Positions 23,094 to 34,916 of a DNA stretch of 64,000 nt are shown here, piece by piece. Within the stretch, counting starts at the first letter, position 1; every line of letters begins with the position of its first letter. The stretch is taken from the NCBI GenBank assembly GCA_051294375.1, contig CM119268.1:4503162-4567161 (forward strand), written 5' to 3'. This DNA comes from Paraspadella gotoi. Lineage: Eukaryota > Chaetognatha. The notes below the pieces were generated by a model that saw only the letters and a list, made by a program, of their open reading frames with translations, did no database searches and had not been told where the DNA came from. A program made the position numbers and the translations under genes.

Positions 23094-23671
23094 TCCCTTT
23101 CCTCACTTATCCTTAATCCTCTCACCCGTGTCCAAGATTCAATTTCCGTTTCCAAATTCACCGACCACTTTCCTCCGCCGAGAAACTTCACCCACACAGC
23201 CAATCTCACAGCACTCACGCCTCCACAACACAACCAATCTGACAGCAATCACACCTCACCATCACAGCTCGCATCACAGAACTCACTCCTCACCCACATA
23301 GCCGGCGTCGCAGCTCTGATCTCACTTTTCGTTGCACATTCATTGTCAGATTCATGTTTCGTAAATGCGACTAATTCAAAAATAACAATGTTTTCATTTC
23401 GACAATTTTTGTTATCAGAGAAAAAGTTTTTATGTTTGTTTTCACTTATGTTCACATCTGCTCTTGCACCTCCCTTTTCTGCTTTATTTGCACCTTCCTT
23501 CCCTCCTTGATTTTCACCTTCCTTTGCAATTTTCTTTGCCTGCTTTCACATGCTACGCTTTCATGCCATGCTTTGCGTTCGTTTCCACGTGACCTCTCTT
23601 TCGCTTTCTCAACAAAAAAATTTCATCTTCATCTCAATGTCTCTTTTGCCCTTCTCCCTGTTTCCCTACAC

Positions 23672-23840
23672 TATTTTCTCTCTCTCTCTCTCTCTCNNNN
23701 NNNNNNNNNNNNNNNNNNNNNNNNNNNNNNNNNNNNNNNNNNNNNNNNNNNNNNNNNNNNNNNNNNNNNNNNNNNNNNNNNNNNNNNNNNNNNNNNNNNN
23801 NNNNNNNNNNNNNNNNNNNNNNNNNNNNNNNNNNNNNNNN
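23672..23840. other. (CT)n array running into a 144-N gap
   Basis: CT units end at an N run at 23697-23840; pyrimidine-rich sequence resumes after it. Confidence 0.95.
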
Positions 23841-23954
23841 TCCCCTTCCTCCCTTGCTCTCTCCCCCTCTCACTTTTTTCTCTCCCTCCACGTGCAAAGT
23901 TTCAATCTCAGTCATTATTCATGCGAACCGAAACAATAGACGTGACCCAATACG

Positions 23955-24820
23955 TTGTCGTTGTTGTTGTTGTTGTTGTTATCACGGAAGTCGACGATGT
24001 TTTTGTCACATTTTGTAAGGATATAGAAGTTAGGTTTGTGATATTTCTTCTTATTCGAATTATTTTACTTCGAATATTAAAAGTGTAAAAAAGTTAATTA
24101 TATTTTATCGAAAATGAAAAAAAGTTATTAATGGCCTTATTCAAAATTTTGATTTTACGTAAAAGTAAGCAGGATGTTGGAAAAATAGGGAGCATCTAAT
24201 TTAATGCATTCCTAGCGTGGTTAAAGTTTGTTTCTTTGTAATATATACAAAATACATGAATTTTTTTTCTTTTTAAAAAAGCGTGCCATAAATTGCATGA
24301 ATTGAATTTAGAGAAGTGAAGGTGAAAGTCTATAATGAATCAGGGATAGAGTCATTTTAATAATCATTTTAAATCTCCGACAAAAAAGAGAAATCGAAAG
24401 GGAAAGAGAGAGACGAAAAGAAAGAAAGAGAGAGAAAGAGAATATTTAAGAAAAGAACCTTGGTTTAAAAAAAAAGGTAATTGAAATTCTAGTTTCTCTT
24501 TCACGTCGCGCGAAGGGTGGGACGGGTGAGGCACGAGTTTCAAAGGAAAGGAAGAGAAAGAGAATTCGCGACTTCGTCAGGTCAGTTATTTATAGAACGA
24601 GTTTAGAGGAAAAAAAGTAAATGAGGGTGACCTTAAGCTTAACTGTATAAAAGTATAGTTGGCGTGGTTTCGTCATGAATGTAATCTATTTCATGTTGTC
24701 TTTTAAAATCAACAATAAACATTATATTTATTCCATATCGATCTTATTTTTTTGAATCATATCTTTCGTTTGTTTTTCTCATCATACGAAGTTAATATCA
24801 TTCTTTATTTGCAGTCGTCG
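23955..24820. other. AT-rich sequence, no gene seen
   Basis: Short (GTT)n run at about 23956-23982, then AT-rich DNA with only short frames. AACAATAAACATT at about 24711 could be a poly(A) signal, but no exon is visible before it. Confidence 0.5.
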
Positions 24821-24925
24821 TCGTTGTTATGGTGGTCGTCGTCGTCGTCGTCGTCGACGTCGTCGTCGTCGTCGACGTCGTCGTCGTCGTCGTTGTGGTC
24901 GTCGTTGTTGTTGTCGTCGCGGTCC
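24813..24925. repeat. (GTC)n trinucleotide array
   Basis: GTC units with GAC and GTT variants; both strands are open across it by repeat periodicity. Confidence 0.92.
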
Positions 24926-25014
24926 CCGTCTTCGGCGGACAGACGGTGATTCGAATCGGCTTTCGTCGTATCACAGAGAAGCAGACGTCAAATATGCAAA
25001 AGAGATTGAGGAAA

Positions 25015-25115
25015 TGTCGGCGACGACGATGACGAAGAATAAGAGGACAATGAAGATGACGAAGATGATGACGAAGAATAAGAGGACAATGAAGATGACG
25101 AAGACGATGTCGAAG
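25015..25115. repeat. 42-bp tandem repeat, two copies, in GAC-rich DNA
   Basis: GACGAAGAATAAGAGGACAA followed by TGAAGATGACGAAGATGATG is repeated back to back. Confidence 0.8.
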
Positions 25116-25204
25116 AAGTCGTTGGTTTTTTTTTCTCACATTTCTCCCTCCCACAGTGGGAGCTTTTATAGATTCAACAATAATTGCTTTTCTAGTTCTC
25201 ACAG

Positions 25205-25378
25205 TACTCTCTCTCTCTCTCTCTCTCTCTCTNNNNNNNNNNNNNNNNNNNNNNNNNNNNNNNNNNNNNNNNNNNNNNNNNNNNNNNNNNNNNNNNNNNN
25301 NNNNNNNNNNNNNNNNNNNNNNNNNNNNNNNNNNNNNNNNNNNNNNNNNNNNNNNNNNNNNNCTCTCTCTCTCTCTCA
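25205..25378. other. (CT)n microsatellite with an internal 130-N gap
   Basis: CT units on both sides (to 25232 and from 25363) of an N run. The gap therefore lies inside the microsatellite. Confidence 0.96.
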
Positions 25379-25699
25379 ATCTATGACTAATACAACAATC
25401 TCCTATTTATCTACTTCCTCTTTTAGCACATAATACCAAATCAGTTTAATACAGTAATACTACAATATGGTTCTATTTCCTTTTTCAGCATGACATGGCA
25501 CTTTCCTCCCCACCCCCAAGTATTGCTGAAGACGTCAGGTGTCACAGCCTGCACCCATTCACGCTCAGCGCCTCTGACGACCTTGACTCGTAAACAGCAA
25601 CGAGATATTGTTTATTCCTCGCTGTCTCTTGAGCTCAAAGGAAAACAGAGAAAAAAAGTATAAAGGGAAAAAATTGGAAGAAAAAAAAGACAATTGTAG

Positions 25700-25934
25700 N
25701 NNNNNNNNNNNNNNNNNNNNNNNNNNNNNNNNNNNNNNNNNNNNNNNNNNNNNNNNNNNNNNNNNNNNNNNNNNNNNNNNNNNNNNNNNNNNNNNNNNNN
25801 NNNNNNNNNNNNNNNNNNNNNNNNNNNNNNNNNNNNNNNNNNNNNNNNNNNNNNNNNNNNNNNNNNNNNNNNNNNNNNNNNNNNNNNNNNNNNNNNNNNN
25901 NNNNNNNNNNNNNNNNNNNNNNNNNNNNNNNNNN
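25700..25934. other. 235-N gap
   Basis: Unresolved sequence. Frames drawn through it have no support. Confidence 0.99.
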
Positions 25935-27175
25935 ATTTGCATAATAGTCTCTCTTCATTGTGCTCGGAATGGCTTTTATGATTATTTCTCGCGCTTTAAA
26001 TGAGGGAAAATGGTCGATTCTTAAGCGGGGATATGGGCAACACTACATAAATTCTTATTCCTTCTCCATCTCCCTTCCCTCTTAACCGACGGCCACCGGC
26101 TACGCGCCTGTGTATTGCAAATAGCGTCATTGCTGGGTTGTTTTTTTTTTGTTTGTTATTTTTTCCTTTGGGCGAATCAAATGGATTAGCGAATGGTTGC
26201 AGATGCCATTCTCGATTGAGTTATATCGTGTTATATCGTGTCATATGGTATTAAGGGTTGCTGGTACATAGTGTCTTGTTATCGATTTTGTGTTATGAAA
26301 TTGGTACAAGGAGTATAAAAATTATCCATTCATTTAATAAATAAGCTATCTTGACCCTTACTTTGGACGGGTTTTGTTGGGTTAAGTCCTTCATCCTTCG
26401 AACAAGATAGTAACATAGCAGGACTCTGCAAGCTTTCAATCAAGAACATTCCTCAATCTAGTTTACTCCATGAATAAATGGCTTTCCTATCAATATTTTA
26501 AAGTAAATTAGACTTCTTTTATTTTTAAACAGAAAAGGATAAAAAAAATCCTAGCCAAGAATGTTCTCCGACTTTAAGTTTATCCTAAGCTATGGTTGTT
26601 CTTTTTTTTTCCTTTTTATTCTCATGGGAGAACTTTTTGTTTTGTTTTTATTGTGAAATGATGAGGAAATGAAAACCAAACCAAAAAGAAAATAGAAACA
26701 GCGCAAGTCACAAAATAGGGTTCTCGTGTTTTTAGTTACGATTTACTTTATTTGCGAAACGTAAAATTTAGTAGACAGTACTTTTACTTATACGGACGTG
26801 AATTCTATGAAGAAATAGTTTTAAAAATCGTAAAGATAAACTTTCATTGAAATTATGGACAACAAAACGAGGATAATTAAAATTCATCAGTTGGGTGAAT
26901 TTCATCAATTTTTCTTTTCTGATTTAGATTGTCACCGACTTCAGCTTTGTTTGTTTGTTTTTTTTAACTTGAGCCAACAATCATCGACATAGTTTATTAT
27001 CTCGAATAAGTAATTTAGCTACAACTCAGGGATTAAGGAACGAAAATTGGTTGCTTATGGAAAATAACGGTTTAAAAATTTAGACCTTTTTGTTTGAAAA
27101 ACAAAGTTTTCAACATTTTTCGTTCTCTTTGATACCACGATTTTCTATATCTCTACCCTGTTTTCTTTTCACTAC
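25935..27175. other. Unique AT-rich sequence, no supported gene
   Basis: No long open frame and no simple repeat, apart from a short direct repeat at about 26220-26250 (TTATATCGTGTTATATCGTG). It could be intron or intergenic DNA. Confidence 0.5.
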
Positions 27176-27297
27176 CACGATTCTGGAATTCTGTCCACCG
27201 CTTTCCGGCGAATACGGGGGCGTCGACCGAGGCTTCTTTTTTTGGTTTCTTCAAGACGACGGAAACGGCGGACGGGCTGACGGGGCGGATGGTGGAG
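27176..27297 (-). CDS. Candidate exon, unrecognised, Pro/Val/Lys-rich
   Basis: Minus strand: acceptor CGCTCCCCTACCCAG, then an open frame STIRPVSPSAVSVVLKKPKK followed by EASVDAPVFAGKRWTEFQNR, then a weaker donor, GTAGTG. The composition is that of an ordinary protein and the segment is free of simple repeats. The frame is also open upstream to an ATG at 27416, so it could instead be part of a longer exon. The plus strand is open too. Family unknown. Confidence 0.3.
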
Positions 27298-27460
27298 CTG
27301 GGTAGGGGAGCGAAGCGGTGAAGGGTGGGGTGGAGTTGAAGCAAGGGGGCGGGAAAATGGTACAAGCTAAAAAGCTGGTTCTCGCTTTGGCTCTTGTTTA
27401 TTCCCCCGATCGTCATGGAAACCGAGCGGTTGTGCTTTTTCCTCGTCGCGAGCTTCTCTC

Positions 27461-27537
<77 letters not shown>
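27461..27537. repeat. (CT)n microsatellite
   Basis: Nearly pure CT array. Confidence 0.96.
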
Positions 27538-27539
<2 letters not shown>

Positions 27540-27845
27540 CTGTTATGAGGCTTTCGGGATTTGCCAATCTCCGCTTTTTCTCTCGTACTCATCCGCGCGC
27601 ATCTTTTTTTTTTTCTCGTATTTTTTTTGCGTCTCGAATCTCACGACGAAACTAGAGACATTGTCGATTTATCCAAGCGAATATTATTTTAAGTAAAATA
27701 TGTAAAATGGTTCGATCAATATAAAAAAATTATCTATTCCTGACATTAGGCAGGCAGGGGTGAATAAATGGGGCTATCCCTCTTACAAGAAAATCTTAAC
27801 GAAAGAAAAGATTATCTAATACAAAGAAAATAGTATTTAACAAGA

Positions 27846-27887
27846 AGTAGTATATACTGTGGATCTCACTGTCCAGTATATACTACT
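27846..27887. other. Perfect 14-bp stem-loop
   Basis: AGTAGTATATACTG and its exact complement CAGTATATACTACT are separated by a 14-base loop. Confidence 0.7.
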
Positions 27888-28499
27888 CAAGACCTTGCAA
27901 GATTTTTATCAAGACATGCATTTAGTACGCACCCCCTATAAAGTCATCAGCTCATGACCACGAGGTACCGAGATCCATCCCAAATGGTACCTACCCTGCA
28001 GGTAGGGTATGGACTGGCGTGGAAACCCTCAGGTCAGGTTCCAAGACCAGGACCCGTTCCAATGCTGCCGAGAGGGCACATAAAAGAGTACAGAGTACCA
28101 AGCTTCCCTGTCCATAGTAATAGTAATAGTAGTAACAGTAATAACTGATTATTATCTCCTACTTTGATAAATATTTCAGGAATGTCCTTTATTCGTAATT
28201 AAACTGAGTTTTGAATCAAACGATAATAATTAATGGATGACTTATAAAGAGAACAAAATCAAGAAATGAACAAAAAAGAGAACAAAAAAGGAAACAAAAA
28301 AGAGAACACAAAAGAGAACTAAACGATGAGATGTCGAATTAGTCAAAAAGCCTTTTTTTTTCTCTCTTTTTTAATCTTTTTATCTTTTTCACAATATTTT
28401 TTTTTTCACGCAGTTGGGTGACGTTTGGATAATGAAATCATAACGAGTTGTCGCGAATGGAAAACTGTGAATGGATGCAGCGAGTTGTGAAGAAATTTC

Positions 28500-28500
<1 letters not shown>

Positions 28501-28595
<95 letters not shown>
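28501..28595. repeat. (GA)n microsatellite
   Basis: About 95 bp of uninterrupted GA. Confidence 0.97.
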
Positions 28596-28596
<1 letters not shown>

Positions 28597-28714
28597 TGGG
28601 AATGAAAGGCTCAATTTATCGTCTAAACTGCGACGCTCTTCTGACGTATCTTCCGATAGCGATATTCCGCCCTCCCTCACCACAACCTCCTTTACTTCGT
28701 CTACATCACCTTAC

Positions 28715-28945
28715 TTCAGCCCAGCCCCAGATCCCTTCCTCAGCCTCAACTCCAGCTCAGCCCCAGATCCCTTCCTCAGCCTAAACTCCAGCTCAACCAC
28801 AGATCCCTTACCGCAGCTTCAACCTCAGCTCAAACTCAGAAATCTTACCACAGTCTCAACACCAGCTCAGCCCCAGACCCCCCACCTCAGCCCCAACTCC
28901 GGCTTAGACTCAGATCTCTTACCGCAGCCTCACCTCCAGCTCTCT
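28715..28945. repeat. 36-bp minisatellite, about six units
   Basis: Unit starts CAGCCCCAGATCCCTTCCTC and ends CAGCCTCAACTCCAGCT. It is a multiple of three, so a plus frame (28448-28984) stays open and gives an SAPDPFLSLNSS-type repeat. That frame begins inside or upstream of a GA array. Coding is possible but not supported by splice or start context. Confidence 0.85.
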
Positions 28946-29254
28946 CTTCCGCATTACGAATTTGAAACGGAGTATGACATTTAAGAAATCACAATAAAAT
29001 AAAAAAGGAAAAATTACAACAGAAATAAGAAGAAAATGTATGAAACAAGTGGAACTAATGATAGGAGGAACGACATACTAATTAAAAACATTGAAACATG
29101 ATAGGCGGGAAAAACATTAGGAAAGATGATATCGCGAATGACATCAAATCAAGGAAAAACAAATCATCTAAGAAAATGGAAAAAATAATTATAAAAAATA
29201 AAATTTAACTAGTAATATAAAAGGAGGAAAGTCAGAGGGGGTTAGAGGAATTCA

Positions 29255-29516
29255 AGAGGAAGGCGCTGATTGGACGAAAAGCTGATGGAAAAAAGCGCTC
29301 ATTACTCGTTACTTTAAAAAGGAAGACGCTGATTGGTGGATAGGGAGGCACTCCTAAGAGGAAGTCGGTGATTGGTTAATATAGCGAAAATTTTAAAGAG
29401 GAAGTCGCTGATTGGTGGAGAGGCTAGGGGTGTTCAAAGAAGGAAAGACGATAAGGGTGCTTATTGGACGGCTCGGCGGCGCTTAAACGAAAAAAAAAAT
29501 ACCCTGATTGGTAAAA
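29255..29516 (-). promoter_or_regulatory. Cluster of inverted CCAAT boxes in a degenerate repeat
   Basis: Five GATTGG motifs (29268, 29331, 29370, 29410, 29505) plus TATTGG at 29462, spaced 39-63 bp, most inside the context GAAGNCGCTGATTGGTGG. CCAAT boxes bind NF-Y in animals, and tandem CCAAT arrays occur in some promoters. Here the motif may simply be part of a degenerate ~40-bp tandem repeat. The cluster ends at a 25-N gap, beyond which CpG-rich sequence with a CACGTG at 29620 follows. Confidence 0.45.
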
Positions 29517-29541
29517 NNNNNNNNNNNNNNNNNNNNNNNNN
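29517..29541. other. 25-N gap
   Basis: Exactly 25 N, the same length as four other gaps in the window. Confidence 0.98.
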
Positions 29542-29699
29542 TAGACGTTCAACGAACTACTACGACGACGGGTCCCTGACGACGACCGGACTAACCGATT
29601 CATAGGGAAACGAATCAGCCACGTGCGCGAGGATCTGGACGACGATAGACGGTACGACGAACGGGAGAGTACGACGAACGGACGACGCCGACACTAGAC

Positions 29700-31180
29700 T
29701 AGATCGATTATAGTGACAATCCGATTCTTAAGTCAGCATAGAAAAGAAAGATTTGGATCCGAGCTCTCGTACGGTTGGGAGAGTACACGGTCTCACGAGG
29801 GAAAAAAATGTGCTGATTCATTTAAAATCTTTCATTCACGGCTTCCTGCTTTGACGCTTTTTTCTGTCTTTTTATTTTTTCTTGAACCGAGTTAATTCAT
29901 TTTTTTATGCGGATATTAACGAATTTTATTTATATTTTGTAAAGTGTAAGTTCGCTCAAATATTAGTACTGTAATTTGGTAAGACAAAGTAGGAACATGG
30001 AAATCCTTTAACCTAAAAATATGAAGTCGTACGGGTTAAGTACAATTTTAATAAATACAGTAAAAGTACACTATAGTACTGTGAAGATAAAGGCAGAAAA
30101 TGAAATGTCAACGACGTTTGTTGTTCTCCATTGTTTCAAGGAGCTCCATTGTTGGTTGCCTTCCTCTATTTATTAAAAAAGGACTTCGTCGGTCTCGGGC
30201 CTTGCCTGCTGTTCTTGAGCAATAAACGAATATAATTTTATTAAAAAAAAATTAAATGAAAAGACACATCTGTCTTCCTCTCTGCTCGTGTAAATACATA
30301 ATGAGATAAAAGTAAAACCCTTAACGCAAATTAAGATCTTCAGCCTTCAATACCACGAGTGCGTAATATACTGTTAGGAATTGAGCAGATCGATTCACAG
30401 AGCTGATATAATACACGGAGGAGAGACACACAGGAGAGCGTTGGTTACTACTAGGAATCAAACTAAGGAGATACGACTTCCCAAGGGATCCAGTGGAAGG
30501 CACTCTGTACCGAAGATTTCGAGCCCGCGAATGTGCTATTATTAGTAAGTGACGGGAAACAGAATTGGGGGTGTCAAGAGTAAAGGATGGGGAGGAGTGT
30601 GATTCCGAATTAAACTTACGGCTGTGGACAAGAAATGTGTTGAGTGTGTGACGAAGAAAGAAACATTAGGGTTTTTTCTTCATTCCAAACCTCCGCGCTT
30701 CGTTATTCTAGCATCTGATGCGAAAGAAGCAGTCTGCTCTCTCTCTCGTCTCTCTCTCCGGCATCTCTCTCTCTGTCTCCTTCGCGTCGTTGGACTGCCA
30801 AGTCAAATCACTCATGAGAATCATCTCATCTGCTCATCTCTCATGCTCTCTCTCTCTCTTCGCTCGCAGTCATCAGCCCATGATGTTGCGGTTAAAACGA
30901 AGATGTCCCTGGAAACTGATTGCTGTCACTTGCGTTCGATGTTAAGCACGGTTTTTTTATCTCTTAATTCACTGTGTCGTTTCTTCTTCTCTCGTCTTCT
31001 CCCTCTACTCTCTCTTCTCATCGGTCTCGAGTACTCACTCCTCAGTCAGCATCGTTACCTGCAGGAAGTTCTTAACGGAGAGAGAGAGAGGAGTGGAGAG
31101 AACAATGTCCATCTCTCGAGAGGTTGGGAATGTTATTTTATCCTTTTCTGTATTTCTCTCTTCTCTACCCTTTTCTTCCT
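29700..31180. other. No supported gene; one 236-codon frame of doubtful status
   Basis: AT-rich sequence with AATAAACG about 25 bases before an A run at about 30242-30250, resembling a polyadenylated end. The plus frame 30624-31334 (236 codons) is Ser/Leu-rich, and its C-terminal part lies in CT repeats. The first 130 codons are less biased, but no homology can be seen. Confidence 0.4.
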
Positions 31181-31187
31181 ATGCTTC

Positions 31188-31402
31188 TCTCTCTCTCTTT
31201 CTCTTTCTCTCTCTCTCTCCTCTCTCTTTCTCTCTCTCTCTCTCTCCATCTCAACACTCATGTATATCTGTACGGCCATTAACTGGTTACATTGTTACTC
31301 GCTGTGGTTAAACATTCACAATTTTGGAGCATAATAAATCAAACATCAAATCAATCAAAATCTCTCTCTCTTCTCTCCTCTCTCTCCCTCTCTCTTCTCT
31401 AT
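31188..31402. repeat. Interrupted (CT)n arrays
   Basis: CT arrays at about 31188-31248 and 31361-31402. Confidence 0.9.
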
Positions 31403-31679
31403 CTCGCTTGTTCTTCTCGTCATCGAGAATTAATCTCTCATCCTCAGTTTAGTTCCTTTGCACTTTGGTCGCTGCCGTCGGCGCTATTGTCGGCTTCGTC
31501 GGTTTTTGTTATTATTACTTATTACAATATCCCGTCTCTTTCCCCCCTCGTGTCATACCGTCTGACCGGGGGTCGCGAATCGTCGTCCATCTCATCTTTT
31601 CCGACCAACCTATTTAAATGCGTTTAAGTGTATCAGAAGTGAAAGACCCTCCTCTATTGCTAGACCTCTGCCTGCCTCT

Positions 31680-31680
31680 C

Positions 31681-31735
<55 letters not shown>

Positions 31736-31763
31736 CTCTCTTCTCTCTCTCTCTCTCTCTCGT
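31680..31763. repeat. (CT)n microsatellite
   Basis: CT array with TTC interruptions. Confidence 0.94.
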
Positions 31764-32286
31764 TATAATCGTTTTCAACTTTTATTTATCGTTTAGTTAA
31801 AAAAGAAAATTAAGGCGGAGCGTGCAAAAAAAAACTTATGGAAGATATGATTTATCTATTTAAGGTGAAGAAGTGGGGGGGGGAAGACCGTTGAGGGAGA
31901 AAAGGTTCGCATATTACGTCGCGTGTATGTTTAAAAAGAAAAAAAAAACATTCAGACGTTTTTTGACGAATGACCTATTTTTAATTCCCAATCAAAAGAG
32001 AACACCGCCAATAAAAAACAATATTTATTTACGTACAAATAATCTGATGTCTAAAATTGTCCAAATATTTTAAATTTCTGTTTAAATATTGATTAAAAAC
32101 GAATATAAAAACGAGTAGTAATTAAAATAAATTAATGCTAAAAAAAAGTCGCGATTCGGTTTTCGATTTAAACGACGATTTTTCTCTCTCGACTAATCTC
32201 CTCCTCCTCCTCCTCCTCCTCCTCCTCATCCTTCCCGCGCGCCTCTTCATTAATCAAGCAGATTCATCGTTTCACGTGGAGTCTCC

Positions 32287-32555
32287 CTCTCCATCTCCCA
32301 ACCGTATCTGTAATATCTATCTCCATCTCCCAACCGCATCTGTAATATCTATCTCCATCTCCCAACCGCATCTGTAATATCTATCTCCATCTCCCAACCG
32401 CATCTGTAATATCTATCTCCATCTCCCAACCGCATCTGTAATATCTATCTACATCTCCCAACCGCATCTGTAATATCTATCTCCATCTCCCAACCCCATC
32501 TGTAATATCTATCTCAATCTCCCAACCCCACCTGTAATATATATTCCCATCTCTC
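32287..32555. repeat. 32-bp minisatellite, about eight units
   Basis: CCAACCGCATCTGTAATATC followed by TATCTCCATCTC repeats with an exact 32-bp period (starts 32298, 32330, 32362, 32394, 32426, 32458, 32490, 32522). Units are nearly identical, in contrast to the eroded repeats elsewhere, so the array is probably young. The period is not a multiple of three and it is non-coding. Confidence 0.95.
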
Positions 32556-33201
32556 AACCCAATTATTTATACTCCTTCCCCAGTCCCAGTCGACCATCTC
32601 CAACACTTTAACCCCAACCCCACCGAATCCACAACTCCGACACATCTAACATTCCCCCCACTAGACCCATATCACCCACAGCTCTCATACACTTCACCCA
32701 CACCTCGCACCCACCTTTATCACACCTCGACTAACCCCTCAAGCATTTCGACGTCCCCCACCTATTTTTAGAATCGACTGACATTCCTTTCAGTTTCGCG
32801 CCAACATATCACCCCCACGATAGAAAAGCCACAAAATGCCCACGAGTTCACGGAACGCAGCAGCACAACTGACCACCTTTCCCCGCCACAACTACATCCC
32901 GGCGCGACCCCTCAAACCAAACTGATAAACAAACTTTTGACAATATCAATCTTCTATCAAACACGAGACAGTCTCCCAGAATAAATAATACATCTATATT
33001 TCCATTTGTAAATCTACGATACTACAATGAAATATGTAAATATCATTTGGAAATCTATATCATTATTTAACCTTATTTAAATTATTGAATAAAGAGTAAA
33101 AAAAAAACTTCTCAGAAAACCTAATCAAGAGATATTGGAAATAATATAAACTGCCACAATATGTAAATGAGATTGAAGCACGAGTTACAACCTCACCTCC
33201 A
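32556..33201. other. AC-rich then AT-rich spacer, no gene seen
   Basis: About 32560-32930 is C- and A-rich with CCCAC words; the rest is AT-rich. It lies just downstream (minus sense) of the long ORF. No clear minus-strand poly(A) signal is apparent close to its stop codon. Confidence 0.5.
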
Positions 33202-33331
33202 CTACCCACCACAACCCCCATTATTCAACTCACCGATAGCGAATGTCCTTCCCTTTGGATTCGCAGTTCGTCTCGAACGAATTTTCGTCCAATTAACTCG
33301 AGGAAGAAGTTTTGGTTTCTCGAGATTCGAT

Positions 33332-33370
<39 letters not shown>

Positions 33371-34885
33371 GATTCGTCTTCGTCGTCGTAGTAATAATTA
33401 TCCTCTCCCTGACTGAAGCGCCATCTTTGTCGTTGAATTTCGTCTCTCTCTCTGTCTTTGATTTCGTCTCTCTCTCCCTCTTTGGTTTCATCTCTCTCTC
33501 TGTCTTTGATTTCGTCTCTCTCTCTGTCTTTGATTTCGTCTCTCTCTCCCTCTTTGGTTTCGTGTCTCTCTCTCGTCTCAAGATTCCTTTCTTCTCTCTC
33601 CTCGATTTCGAGTCCGTCTCCCTCTTCCCGTATTCCGACTCTCTCTCTCTTTTCTCCGTTTCTTCGGGCGTCTCGCTCCCTCTCGTTTGTTTTCTCGTTC
33701 TCTCTCTCTCGTTTGTCGTCTCTCTCTCCGTCTTTCTCAAGTATGTTTCCCACGTCCCTTTTCCACTTCCCTTCTTTTTCCTTTGTTTTCGAAAGGGAGA
33801 AATCCTTCCTACTTTTTATTTTTTCGCCGTCGACGACGAACGAAGATTCGTCTTTGATTAATGACGACTTCGTCTTTTTCGTCGTCGTCTTCGTCGTCGT
33901 CTTGCTTCCTCTCTCCCCTCCTTTTTCTCTCACAATCGTGGAACTCGAGTCACTCTTCACTTCTCTCTTCCTCTCATTCACCTCCTCTCCTCTCGGTCTC
34001 CCTCTCTCCTCCCTCCCTCCTTCTCTCCTTTCATTCTCCTCCTCTCCTCTTTCTCTCCCCCTCTCCTCCCTTCCTTCTTCTCTCCTCCCTCTCCTCCCTC
34101 TCCCTTCCTCTTTCGATTCTCCTTTCACCTGGTTTTCGCCATCGTCTTTCTCATCGTCGTCGTCGTCGTCGTCCTTCATTCTCTTCACGTCCGTGTCTCT
34201 CTTTTTTCTTTCCTTTCCTCTGACGTCTACGGGCGTCGTCGCCTCTTGGTCGTCACCGGCGTCATTTTTCGTCGGCGCCGTCAGCACCGCCGGCGCTGCA
34301 GCCGGCGCCGCAGCGGACGCCGCCGGTCCAGCGACCTCCTTCGACCGCATCTGCCGATGACGCGACGGCGCCGATTCCATCTTTACCATCTGTTCTCTCG
34401 GTTCCATCGGTATCGTCTCTTCCATCCCTTCTCTCTCTCCAATCCCTTCCCCATCTTTCACCATCGATTCCACCGCGTTTCTCAGTTCCATCAATTTCGG
34501 TTCCATCCCGACGATGCCCGATTTTCGGTCCAAAGCGACGGAAATCATTCTCAACGTTTTTTCCGCCGCCAATTCTATCGTGGATTTCCGCGTCGGATTC
34601 CGCCTCGCGTTTGACGGCGGGGGCGGTTGTTTTGTCTCGTGTTCCGTCGTCTGTTTCGTCGTCTGTTTCGTCTCTTGTTTCCTCGTTTTTACCGACATCT
34701 TTCTCGTCATCGCCTCGTCCAACTTCGTCTCTTTTTCCCGAAGGATTTCCCGATTCGGCGTCGTCGTCGTCGTCGTCGTCGTCTGTTTTGTTTTCGGAGA
34801 CAATGACGTTTCGTCTTCGTCGTCGTTGTTTCGGGTCGTAGTTTCGACAGGCGACGCCTGGATAATTAGTCCCGCGAGTGACGCT

Positions 34886-34916
<31 letters not shown>

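Noticed and set aside
30321-30503. 60-codon minus frame in unique sequence
   Set aside because: No splice or start context and ordinary chance length.
33458-34360. 300-codon plus-strand frame and a 305-codon second minus frame (34262-35179) inside the long ORF
   Set aside because: Shadows created by trinucleotide and pyrimidine-rich repeats; the 1,781-codon frame explains the region better.
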